DNA of 20,374 nt, from contig JAILEL010000081.1 in assembly GCA_024687845.1 (NCBI GenBank), positions 1-20,374 on the forward strand, read 5' to 3'. The position numbers and the translations under genes were made by a program. Shown here piece after piece: positions 6,892-14,330 of this stretch (position 1 is its first letter; every line of letters starts with the position of its first letter). The notes under the pieces were generated by a model. The model saw only the letters and a list, made by a program, of their open reading frames with translations. It did not search any database and was not told the origin of the DNA. This stretch comes from Eubacterium sp. GTDB taxonomy: Bacteria; Bacillota_A; Clostridia; Lachnospirales; Lachnospiraceae.

Positions 6892-8877
6892 ATGGTAAAT
6901 GTATTTTTAAAACTTCTGAATATGAGCTTTTCGGCCAGCCTTCTGATTCTGGCATGCATTTTTATAAGGTATACATTTAAAGGTATGCCTAAACACATGA
7001 GATGCTTTCTCTGGCTTTTGGTTCTGGTAAGACTTGCCTGTCCTTTCTATGTGGAGAGTCCACTTAGTGTTCTTCCAAGGAAGAATTTTATAAGTGTGTC
7101 TGAGACGGATAGCGATATAAGTAATTCTCAGATTGATGCTTCTGATAATAGTATTAATATGAGTAGCAACCTTGATCTGAAGGATTCTGAAAGCCTTAAG
7201 ATGGACCAAAATGTTAAGACTATAGCTAATGAGATGGGTAGTTCTGATATCAGGAATAGTGAGAAAAGTCAGCAGCTAGATACGCAGTCGAATTCATTCT
7301 TTTACATCAGACAGTCTAAACTTGTTGGGCTTCTATCTGTAATATGGCTTCTTGGCGTTTTAGCAACGATCGGTTATGGAATCATATCATACATCAGACT
7401 CCTTAAATGTGTGGATGATGCAGTTATTTTAAGGGATAACATCTTTCAATCAGATAGAATAGTGACACCTTTTGTGCTGGGCTTTTTCAGGACAAGGATT
7501 TACATTCCGTACAATCTGACCCCAACAGAGACTTATTTTGTTCTGAGTCATGAGCGTGCACACATTTCCAGAAAGGATCATCTGCTGAAACCGATTGCTT
7601 TTGCAGTGTCCTGCATTTATTGGTTTAATCCGCTTGTCTGGATAGGCTATATGCTTCTTTGCAGAGACATAGAGCTTGCCTGTGATGAAAAGGCAGTTAA
7701 TCTGATTGGATATAATAAGAAGAAAGAGTATTCACAATCAATCCTGAACCTCAGTGTGCCGTCTAGATACATTTCGGCATGTCCTGTGGCATTTGGTGAA
7801 ACAGGTGTAAAGGAAAGGGTAAGAAGTGTACTTAATATGAAGAAAAGTAAGAAGATAGTAATTGTTTCAGGAGCAGTTCTGGTAGCACTTACAGGAATAG
7901 GATTCCTCACGTATCCTAAGGTTGAGAAACTAGATGTTGAAAAAAATAAAGCTATAGAAGAGTTTGCAGCAGCGGAAGCTGAAGCCACAGCAAAGGCCGA
8001 AGTAGTATCTGAAGCAGAAGAAGTAGCAGCAGCTGAAGCTAAGGCAGCAGAAGAAGCGAAAGCTGAAGCTGGATCCGAAGTAACTACAGAAACAGTCTCT
8101 AAAAGCGAACTTTCTAATGATGAGTCGTCTGATAATGACGTAAAGAAAGAAAAAGTGTTAACAAGTGTTGTTACGGTTGATCCTGAAGCGGAAGAAAAAG
8201 TTGTATTTAGTCTGGATGGGGAGACTGTAAAATTATTAGATGAGGATGGAAATGAAATAACTTGTATAGCTATTGAGGAAAATGGTGACTCTTCTACAGT
8301 TTATTCAAATGCAGAATCTTCAACAACATCTTTTGACGAGTATGGTTCGGAGATAGATGACATTGAAGTATCATTACCCGAAACAGAAAATTCTATTGGA
8401 AAAAAGACTATAGAGGTAATAAAAGCTGTTTCGGAAGATGGTGATTCTCAGTCGAAGTATGTGTATGTAATATCAGATCCAGATAAAGCAAATGGCGAAG
8501 GTATTCTGAATAATATGACAATAGTTCGTCCATTTAGTGATGATCATAAAGGTGTTGATCTGGGTGGAAAAGAGGGCGATCCAATATATCTTTCTTATAG
8601 TGGCAAAGTAAGTAATGTGGGCTATGACGATGAGAGAGGTAACTTCATAGAGATAGAGAATGCAGATGGTTGTACGATTATATATAATCATCTGAAGGAT
8701 AAGCCAGGATATAAGGTTGGGGATTCAGTTATGCCAGGTGATAAAATAGGAGAAGTAGGAAACACAGGAAATAGTACAGGACCACATCTTCATATCTCGG
8801 TACTTTCGAAAGATGGAGAATATATAGATCCTCAAAACTATACACCTTATGAATATATTCTCGAAGAAACTGACTGA
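6892..8877 (+). CDS. BlaR1-like M56 membrane metallopeptidase fused to a C-terminal M23 (LytM) domain
   Basis: A 661-residue membrane protein. Residues 1-345 form the M56/BlaR1 module: hydrophobic segments near 5-25, 36-55, 146-168, 232-255 and 322-342, the zinc motif HERAH (220-224) and a third-ligand candidate E261 in ELACDE. An Ala/Glu-rich linker follows (about 345-410), then an extracytoplasmic region ending in an M23 domain with HKGVD (H552, D556), H600 and HLHIS (H632, H634), all the expected zinc ligands. In BlaR1/MecR1 the sensor is a penicillin-binding domain; here that place is taken by a peptidoglycan-hydrolase-type domain, suggesting wall sensing or remodelling coupled to BlaI cleavage (inferred). 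M23/M56 fusions are known in Firmicutes. The start follows an AAGGAA site 7 nt upstream, and the gene is co-transcribed with the repressor. Confidence 0.92.
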   Translation: MVNVFLKLLNMSFSASLLILACIFIRYTFKGMPKHMRCFLWLLVLVRLACPFYVESPLSVLPRKNFISVSETDSDISNSQIDASDNSINMSSNLDLKDSESLKMDQNVKTIANEMGSSDIRNSEKSQQLDTQSNSFFYIRQSKLVGLLSVIWLLGVLATIGYGIISYIRLLKCVDDAVILRDNIFQSDRIVTPFVLGFFRTRIYIPYNLTPTETYFVLSHERAHISRKDHLLKPIAFAVSCIYWFNPLVWIGYMLLCRDIELACDEKAVNLIGYNKKKEYSQSILNLSVPSRYISACPVAFGETGVKERVRSVLNMKKSKKIVIVSGAVLVALTGIGFLTYPKVEKLDVEKNKAIEEFAAAEAEATAKAEVVSEAEEVAAAEAKAAEEAKAEAGSEVTTETVSKSELSNDESSDNDVKKEKVLTSVVTVDPEAEEKVVFSLDGETVKLLDEDGNEITCIAIEENGDSSTVYSNAESSTTSFDEYGSEIDDIEVSLPETENSIGKKTIEVIKAVSEDGDSQSKYVYVISDPDKANGEGILNNMTIVRPFSDDHKGVDLGGKEGDPIYLSYSGKVSNVGYDDERGNFIEIENADGCTIIYNHLKDKPGYKVGDSVMPGDKIGEVGNTGNSTGPHLHISVLSKDGEYIDPQNYTPYEYILEETD

Positions 8878-8885
8878 TGAAAAAA

Positions 8886-8924
8886 CGGTTATTCGTTCCA
8901 CGTGGAATGGATAACCGGTTTTTT
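8886..8924 (+). terminator. Terminator after the M56/M23 gene
   Basis: CGGTTAT (8886-8892) pairs with ATAACCG (8911-8917), continuing through two wobbles into the self-complementary TTCCACGTGGAA, with six T after it (8919-8924). A-tracts to the left could let it work on the other strand too. It begins 8 bp after the first stop codon. The apex resembles a parS site (see findings). Confidence 0.88.
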
Positions 8925-8954
8925 ACTATTGAAAGATAGCATTAATATGATAGA

Positions 8955-9091
8955 ATAGGTAACGATTTAACTTCGTTAAATCGTTGCTCCGAGCAAAGCG
9001 AGGATACGCTGTGCGAAGCACAGCCAAGACTTACGAAGTAAGGATTGCATATCTGCAAAGCAGATATGGTACGATAGGTAACGATTTAACT
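8955..9091. repeat. Array of five short hairpins with C-RAA-G triloops, bounded by an 18-bp direct repeat
   Basis: Consecutive stem-loops: 8961-8985 (11-bp stem, loop TTC, which is GAA on the other strand); 8988-9004 (TCCGAGC-AAA-GCGAGGA, with two G-A oppositions in the stem); 9008-9024 (7-bp stem, loop GAA); 9030-9042 (5-bp stem, loop GAA); 9048-9068 (9-bp stem, loop AAA). Spacers are 2-5 nt. ATAGGTAACGATTTAACT occurs at 8955-8972 and again at 9074-9091; the second copy lacks the right half of the first hairpin. Stems differ in sequence while loops and closing pairs are alike. No coding potential is seen. Function unknown. Confidence 0.85.
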
Positions 9092-9160
9092 ATTTGTGTT
9101 ATCATAAAATATGTGTAACTGAACAATTACAAATTATTATAGAAATTCTGGAGTGTTTAT

Positions 9161-11152
9161 ATGAACGTAGAAGAATCGTACGATATAGTAGTTGTTGGAG
9201 CGGGACATGCTGGATGTGAGGCTTCACTTGCTGCTGCAAGAATGGGCTTTGAGACTATCATGTTTACTGTCAGTATGGACAGTGTTGCTCTCATGCCTTG
9301 TAATCCTAATATTGGTGGAAGTTCCAAGGGACACCTTGTCAGAGAAATAGATGCACTTGGCGGAGAGATGGGCAAGAACATAGATAAAACCTTCATTCAG
9401 TCCAAGATGCTAAATGTATCTAAGGGACCTGCTGTTCATTCTCTTCGCGCTCAGGCTGATAAGGGTGAGTATACGAAGCAGATGAGAATGACACTTCAGG
9501 CTGAACCAAAGCTTACTCTGAGACAGGGCGAGGTTGCAGAGCTACTGTTTGAGGAAGTAGGAGATAGTGAGAATTCAGAAACATCAGTGACCGATGATAC
9601 AAGTAAAGATAGAAAAAGAACTGTCAGAATTACTGGTGTGAAAACATTTTCTGGTGCAGTTTACCATGCTAAAGCGGTTATCCTATGCACAGGTGTTTAT
9701 CTAAAGGCTATGTGTATCTATGGTGACACGATTACTTATACCGGCCCGAATGGTCTTATGGCTGCAAATCATCTCTCACAGTCAATGATTGATGCAGGAA
9801 TTCCTCTAAGACGTTTCAAGACAGGTACACCACCGAGACTTGATGGAAATACTATTGATTATTCTGTTATGGCTGAGCAGAAGGGTGACGAGCATATTCA
9901 GCCATTTTCATTTACCAATAAAGAAGAGGATATTATGAGAGATCAGATATCCTGCTGGCTTACATATACAAGTGAGGAAACTCACGAGATTATCCGAGAG
10001 AATATTGACCGTTCTCCGCTTTTTTCAGGTGTTATAAAGGGAACCGGGCCGAGATACTGCCCGTCTATAGAAGATAAAGTAATGAAATTTCCTGATAAGA
10101 ACAGGCACCAGCTCTTTGTTGAACCTGAGGGCGAGTTCACTTCGGAAATGTACCTTGATGGGCTGTCCTCTTCTCTTCCTGAAGATGTGCAGTACAGAAT
10201 GGTGCATTCGATTCCAGGGCTTGAAAATGCTAAAATCGTGAGACCAGCATATGCAATCGAATATGACTGTATCTCAGCTACAGACCTTAAGCCATCACTT
10301 GAGTTTAAAAATGTACATGGACTTTTTTCAGCTGGTCAGCTGAATGGAAGTAGTGGTTATGAGGAAGCGGGAGCTCAGGGACTTATGGCTGGAATAAATG
10401 CAGCTAGACTTCTTCAGGGTAAGGAACCTGTTGTTTTATCGAGATCTGACGGCTATATTGGCGTGCTGATTGATGACCTTGTGACTAAGGAAACCAAGGA
10501 ACCTTATAGAATGATGACCAGCCGTGCTGAATACAGGCTTCTTCTGAGACAGGATAATGCTGATCTCAGACTTACAGATATAGGCCATGAGATTGGACTT
10601 ATAGATGATAAGAGATATGCCGCTTTTTGTGAGAAGCGACGCCTTATCGAGTCAGAGATTTCACGCCTTAAGGAGACTATGATAGGTGCAGGAAGAGAGA
10701 CTCAGGAATTCCTGGCAAAGTACGAAAGTGCTCCAATCCATACTGCGGTTTCACTGGCTGATATCATTAGAAGACCGGAATTCAGTTATGAAAAGATTAC
10801 AGAGATAGATAATGAAAGACCGGTAGAACTTAGACTTTCCGAAGTATCAGAAAGCGAATTACATAGTGATTTACCAGACCCAAGTTTCATTAGAGAGGTT
10901 ATCGAGCAGATTAACATTTCAATAAAATATGAAGGCTATATAGACAGACAGAAAAAGCAGGTGGAACATTTCCTTAGAATGGAAGAGAAGAAGATTCCGG
11001 AAGACATCGATTATTCAAAGGTCAAGAATCTTAGAATAGAAGCGAGACAGAAGCTGGAAGCTGTGAGACCGCGTTCCATAGGCCAGGCATCAAGAATCTC
11101 GGGCGTGTCCCCAGCCGATGTAACTATGATAATGCTGTACTTGAATATATAG
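9161..11152 (+). CDS. mnmG: tRNA uridine-5-carboxymethylaminomethyl modification enzyme MnmG (GidA)
   Basis: A FAD-dependent partner of MnmE; the complex modifies the wobble uridine of tRNAs reading NNA/NNG codons. The 663-residue protein shows the N-terminal dinucleotide fold [13 protein letters not shown] (10-22), MPCNPNIGG with the conserved Cys47, a second FAD/NADH region with [20 protein letters not shown] with the second conserved Cys, and the C-terminal helical MnmE-binding region ([19 protein letters not shown]). It is about 30 residues longer than usual, largely from a Ser/Glu/Asp-rich insertion around residues 127-150. A GGAG site lies 7 nt before the ATG. The hairpin array lies directly upstream, so any mnmG promoter must be inside or just after it. 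Confidence 0.97.
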   Translation: MNVEESYDIVVVGAGHAGCEASLAAARMGFETIMFTVSMDSVALMPCNPNIGGSSKGHLVREIDALGGEMGKNIDKTFIQSKMLNVSKGPAVHSLRAQADKGEYTKQMRMTLQAEPKLTLRQGEVAELLFEEVGDSENSETSVTDDTSKDRKRTVRITGVKTFSGAVYHAKAVILCTGVYLKAMCIYGDTITYTGPNGLMAANHLSQSMIDAGIPLRRFKTGTPPRLDGNTIDYSVMAEQKGDEHIQPFSFTNKEEDIMRDQISCWLTYTSEETHEIIRENIDRSPLFSGVIKGTGPRYCPSIEDKVMKFPDKNRHQLFVEPEGEFTSEMYLDGLSSSLPEDVQYRMVHSIPGLENAKIVRPAYAIEYDCISATDLKPSLEFKNVHGLFSAGQLNGSSGYEEAGAQGLMAGINAARLLQGKEPVVLSRSDGYIGVLIDDLVTKETKEPYRMMTSRAEYRLLLRQDNADLRLTDIGHEIGLIDDKRYAAFCEKRRLIESEISRLKETMIGAGRETQEFLAKYESAPIHTAVSLADIIRRPEFSYEKITEIDNERPVELRLSEVSESELHSDLPDPSFIREVIEQINISIKYEGYIDRQKKQVEHFLRMEEKKIPEDIDYSKVKNLRIEARQKLEAVRPRSIGQASRISGVSPADVTMIMLYLNI

Positions 11153-11254
11153 AGCTGTTCTGTTAGAATTATATTGCTTGGATTTAATAGTGAGATAGTA
11201 TGATTGCTATTTATACCTGATAAAAACTACTTGCGGGAGCATTGCAGATAGAAT

Positions 11255-12244
11255 ATGAATTATATCGTATTTGATCTTGAGTGGAACCAGAGCCCTAACG
11301 GACAGGCCGGAGAACATCCAAGGATGCCATTTGAGATAATTGAAATAGGTGCTGTAAGGCTGAATGAAGAGTATCAGATTACAGGAGAATTTAATAAGCT
11401 TATTAAGCCAAAGCTATATACGAAGCTGCATAGATATATCAGAGATATTCTGAATTATGACGAGACTACTTTGAAGACTGAGGGAGTTCCATTTAAGGAG
11501 GCCTGTACAGAGTTTCTGGAATGGTGTGGCGAGGATTCGAATGGCTCGTATACATTTTGTTCCTGGGGACCATCAGACCTGAACATTCTGCAGAATAATA
11601 TGGATTTTTATAAGATGCAGAGGATGGCATTTCCGCTAAGATTCTATGATATTCAGCAGATTTATGCAGAGAAATACACCAAGGATAACACGGTGTGCAA
11701 GCTGGAGAAGGCGATAGACCATCTTGAGCTTCCTCATGACAGACCGTTTCATGCGGCGATAAATGATGCTTACTATACTGCGAGGATTATGCAGGACGGA
11801 AAGCTTGGAGATATAAGTGAGAAATACGTTTATGACGTATATAGGCATCCTAAGAAGCGCACGGACAATATTCACGATTTTCATGATGGAATTCTGGATG
11901 AAATATTCGGTGAATATCCATCCAAGAAAGAGGCACTAATGGATCGGAATATTACCGATATCAGATGCGTTCAGTGTGGAAGGAAGACAACAAAGCTTAT
12001 AAATCCATTTCAGATTAATAATTCAACAGAGCTTGGTGTTGGCAAATGCATTCGTCATGGTAGGATGATGTCAACTATCAAGATGAGATCTGCTTCAGAC
12101 AGTTCGGAAAATGTATTCGTTGTTAAAAAGGTTGTCCCAATAAATAAATCAAAATTTTCGGAGATCAAAAAGAAGCGAGCTGTCATTCAAACAAAAAAGC
12201 GAGAGCGGGACAAAAAATATAGAGAGCGTAAACAGGAAAACTGA
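11255..12244 (+). CDS. DEDDh 3'-5' exonuclease-domain protein with C-terminal CxxC...CxxH motif
   Basis: Residues 1-180 form a DnaQ/ERI-1-like exonuclease domain with all DEDDh residues: D7 and E9 (VFDLEWN), D108 (GPSDLNIL), H166 and D171 (HAAINDAYYTA). These bind two metal ions and remove nucleotides from 3' ends of DNA or RNA; the substrate cannot be told from sequence. The C-terminal part adds C238-x2-C241 and C265-x2-H268, a possible zinc knuckle, and ends in a strongly basic tail (about 298-329) likely to contact nucleic acid. The gene begins 102 bp after mnmG. The ribosome site is weak: GGGAG lies 15 nt upstream of the ATG. It is closed by a strong terminator 6 bp after the stop. Confidence 0.88.
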   Translation: MNYIVFDLEWNQSPNGQAGEHPRMPFEIIEIGAVRLNEEYQITGEFNKLIKPKLYTKLHRYIRDILNYDETTLKTEGVPFKEACTEFLEWCGEDSNGSYTFCSWGPSDLNILQNNMDFYKMQRMAFPLRFYDIQQIYAEKYTKDNTVCKLEKAIDHLELPHDRPFHAAINDAYYTARIMQDGKLGDISEKYVYDVYRHPKKRTDNIHDFHDGILDEIFGEYPSKKEALMDRNITDIRCVQCGRKTTKLINPFQINNSTELGVGKCIRHGRMMSTIKMRSASDSSENVFVVKKVVPINKSKFSEIKKKRAVIQTKKRERDKKYRERKQEN

Positions 12245-12249
12245 AACGC

Positions 12250-12284
12250 AAAAAAAGATGAGCCTTTGAGGGCTCATCTTTTTT
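12250..12284. terminator. Bidirectional terminator between convergent genes
   Basis: GATGAGCC (12257-12264) pairs with GGCTCATC (12271-12278) around a 6-nt loop, flanked by seven A on the left and six T on the right. The symmetric A and T tracts let it end both the exonuclease transcript from the left and the minus-strand GGDEF-like transcript from the right, whose stop codon is 6 bp away. Confidence 0.93.
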
Positions 12285-12289
12285 GGGGG

Positions 12290-13183
12290 TTATATAGCTA
12301 TCTGCAGCCATACAGGATAGTCTCTTTCTGGTCCTATCATCTGGGAGGCTACATTTACAATCAGATCCTCGTCAAGTCCATTCACCTGGAATCTGTTACG
12401 GATTCTGTTGATTACACAGATTGTGTTCTGCATATTGATTTCAGGCAGAAGCGCAAAAACCTTGTTAGCAGATACGGTGACAACGTCGCTCTTTCTGAGT
12501 GACTTGATGATTGCCTCGCGTGCTTCTTTATATGCCTCTTCGTAAGGATTGTCGAATCTTATCTCATCTACTGGGGCAAATGTAAATGTGAGCTCACAGG
12601 CAACACTCTGATATGTATCATTATAGTTTGTCAAAAATTCTTTTATAGTCTTGTAGTTCTGATAATCTACACACATAGCACCTTTGTTGCTATCTGCAGA
12701 ATCGCCGAAATCATAGAAAACAACATTGCTCTTGCCAGCGGATTTTTCAAGAGCCACGTCGGCCTTATCAAACAGCTCTTCATAGTTGGTTCCTTGTTCA
12801 GGTACCATAACAGCACCCATGGAAACCTCAACTGGTGCAGATGTATCGAGTTCGGAATATTTCTGAGACAACTCATTTACCTTCTCACCTATGTAAGAAT
12901 AGATCTCTTCAATTCCCTTCTTGTTTTCCATGTCCTTATAGAAAATAACGAATTCATTACTTCCTATACAACCTTTAATGTCGTAGTTTTCAGTTGAACT
13001 GTCGATGATGCGGACCAGATCGTTCTGAATCTTGTCGCCATCGGCTTTACCATTTATCTCGCCATTCAGCTCGTCGATTAACCTTTCAAGCGTTAATACG
13101 CTGTCCATTTTTATTATGGCAAGAAACCCTTTTTCAGTTGCACACGCTTCGCTTAACCTTTCTATAATATTTGATTTTCCCAT
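12290..13183 (-). CDS. Protein with two degenerate GGDEF-like halves
   Basis: A 297-residue soluble protein. The start is the ATG at 13183, preceded 7 nt upstream by a GGGAG site (GAAGGGAGAAAGATT); an ATG 48 nt further upstream lacks such a site. Residues 1-160 resemble a diguanylate cyclase fold: GSNEF (74-78) sits where GGDEF should be, followed by VEVSMGAVMVPEQGTNYEELFDKADVAL, very close to the usual C-terminal half of the domain. Residues 175-297 look like a second copy: SLRKSDVVTVSANKVFALLPE (229-248) matches the region around the active loop, with SANKVF instead of GGDEF. Both lack key glycines and acidic residues, so cyclase activity is unlikely; c-di-GMP binding or a structural role is inferred. 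No membrane segment or signal peptide. Confidence 0.7.
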   Translation of the reverse strand: MGKSNIIERLSEACATEKGFLAIIKMDSVLTLERLIDELNGEINGKADGDKIQNDLVRIIDSSTENYDIKGCIGSNEFVIFYKDMENKKGIEEIYSYIGEKVNELSQKYSELDTSAPVEVSMGAVMVPEQGTNYEELFDKADVALEKSAGKSNVVFYDFGDSADSNKGAMCVDYQNYKTIKEFLTNYNDTYQSVACELTFTFAPVDEIRFDNPYEEAYKEAREAIIKSLRKSDVVTVSANKVFALLPEINMQNTICVINRIRNRFQVNGLDEDLIVNVASQMIGPERDYPVWLQIAI

Positions 13184-13304
13184 AATCTTTCTCCCTTCGA
13201 CTAAACACCATAAAAACCTTCTCACTTCCATCCTTTACAAATTATAGCGACTATTACTGCTACTAAAGGGCATACATATAATAATGTGGGTATTCTCCTA
13301 TACT

Positions 13305-13352
13305 TTAACACAAAATTGTGAAATATTTGTCAACAAATTAACACATTTTGTG
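13305..13352 (-). promoter_or_regulatory. Candidate promoter and dyads upstream of the GGDEF-like gene
   Basis: On the minus strand TTGACA occurs at 13333-13328, with a weak -10 (TGTTAA) 17 bp later. Two similar dyads flank the -35 box: CACAAAATTGTG (13309-13320), overlapping the spacer and -10, and CACATTTTGTG (13342-13352). The spacing suits a repressor or activator site, but the -10 is poor and the region is very AT-rich. Confidence 0.4.
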
Positions 13353-13403
13353 AATAAAAAATAGATAAACTGTGAAAGTTCTGTTAACGTTTGGGAGATA
13401 GTC

Positions 13404-14135
13404 TTAAAGCGGTGTTTTGCTGGCCGCTGGGGCTTTTCTTGGGTAGGCTCCGGGAGTATTTTTAGTCTTTCGGATTACGACAAAGCTTCGCTTGATATCT
13501 GAGTCAACCAGGTCGAAGGCGATGGTCTCCTCCAGCTTGCCACCCAGGGTTTTGATGGCTTTTGCGGCGGACTTCAGTTCTTCTTCTATGTCACCTGATT
13601 TATAAGCTATGAAATATCCGCCTGTTTTGGCATAAGGGAGGCAGTATTCGGTCAGTGTGCTCTGGTTTGCAACTGCTCTGGATACAACAAAATCGAAGCT
13701 GTCTCTGAGCTCACTTTTCCTTGCACCTTCCTCCGCACGGGCATGGATAGTTGTCACATCCTCCAGACCCAGTTCTTTTATTACTTCATCTAAAAAGCGG
13801 ATTCTTTTATTCAGTGAATCCAGAAGTGTTAGTTTTATTCCTGGAAATGCAATCTTAAGAGGGATTCCCGGGAAGCCTGCTCCGGTTCCTACGTCAATGA
13901 CAGTAGACTGAGCAGCGAGTGCCTTCGCCTGTGCAACTGCATTTACCAGTGACAGACTATCTGCAAAATGTTTCAGGTCGAATTCCTGTGAATCAGTGAT
14001 GGCAGTGAGGTTCATTACTTTATTCTTCTCAATAACCATATTTTTATAGGTTTCAAACTGATGAAGCTGCTTCTCATTCAGAGTGATTCCCAGCATTTCA
14101 GCATAATTTTGTAGATTATTAGCTTTGTTATCCAT
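13404..14135 (-). CDS. rsmG: 16S rRNA (guanine-N7) methyltransferase RsmG (GidB)
   Basis: RsmG methylates N7 of a conserved guanine in the 530 loop of 16S rRNA, using S-adenosylmethionine. The 243-residue protein has the family N-terminus (KNKVMNLTAITDSQEFDLKHFADSL), the SAM motif VIDVGTGAGFPGIPLK (79-94), LLDSLNKRIRFLDEV and DFVVSRAVA, and ends in the typical YPRKAPAASKTPL tail. Length is normal. In most Firmicutes it directly follows mnmG on the same strand; here it is on the opposite strand, separated from mnmG by two other genes. It is divergent from the LCP gene, with 195 bp between them. Confidence 0.96.
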   Translation of the reverse strand: MDNKANNLQNYAEMLGITLNEKQLHQFETYKNMVIEKNKVMNLTAITDSQEFDLKHFADSLSLVNAVAQAKALAAQSTVIDVGTGAGFPGIPLKIAFPGIKLTLLDSLNKRIRFLDEVIKELGLEDVTTIHARAEEGARKSELRDSFDFVVSRAVANQSTLTEYCLPYAKTGGYFIAYKSGDIEEELKSAAKAIKTLGGKLEETIAFDLVDSDIKRSFVVIRKTKNTPGAYPRKAPAASKTPL

Positions 14136-14253
14136 TTTATCTATCCGTCCATTTTACATTACTTTTAGAATTGAATAGTAAATATTCATGAATTTTTAAG
14201 AAAATTCCACACTTTATTCTAATATTTATTAGTCAATATAGTCAAGAAAGTGT

Positions 14254-14281
14254 TTGAATTAAATGTTTTTTGTGTTATCAT
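14254..14281 (+). promoter_or_regulatory. Candidate promoter of the LCP-nucleotidyltransferase-membrane protein operon
   Basis: TTGAAT (14254-14259), a 16-bp spacer and TATCAT (14276-14281; 5 of 6 matches to TATAAT) lie about 50 bp before the LCP start, in the divergent region shared with rsmG. Confidence 0.55.
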
Positions 14282-14330
14282 ATTGTGATGTAATGCATTT
14301 CTGCAAATTAGATTAGAAAATATCAGTGAG

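Noticed and set aside
8955..9091. CRISPR array
   Set aside because: The repeats are hairpins with differing stems and 2-5 nt gaps; there are no regular direct repeats with unique spacers and no cas genes.
12266..12502. Plus-strand reading frame of 78 codons opposite the GGDEF-like gene
   Set aside because: It starts inside the bidirectional terminator and lies antisense to a better supported gene.
13328..13385. DnaA boxes / replication origin
   Set aside because: AT-rich sequence with TTGTCAACA-like words, but no clear TTATCCACA matches and no dnaA or dnaN nearby.
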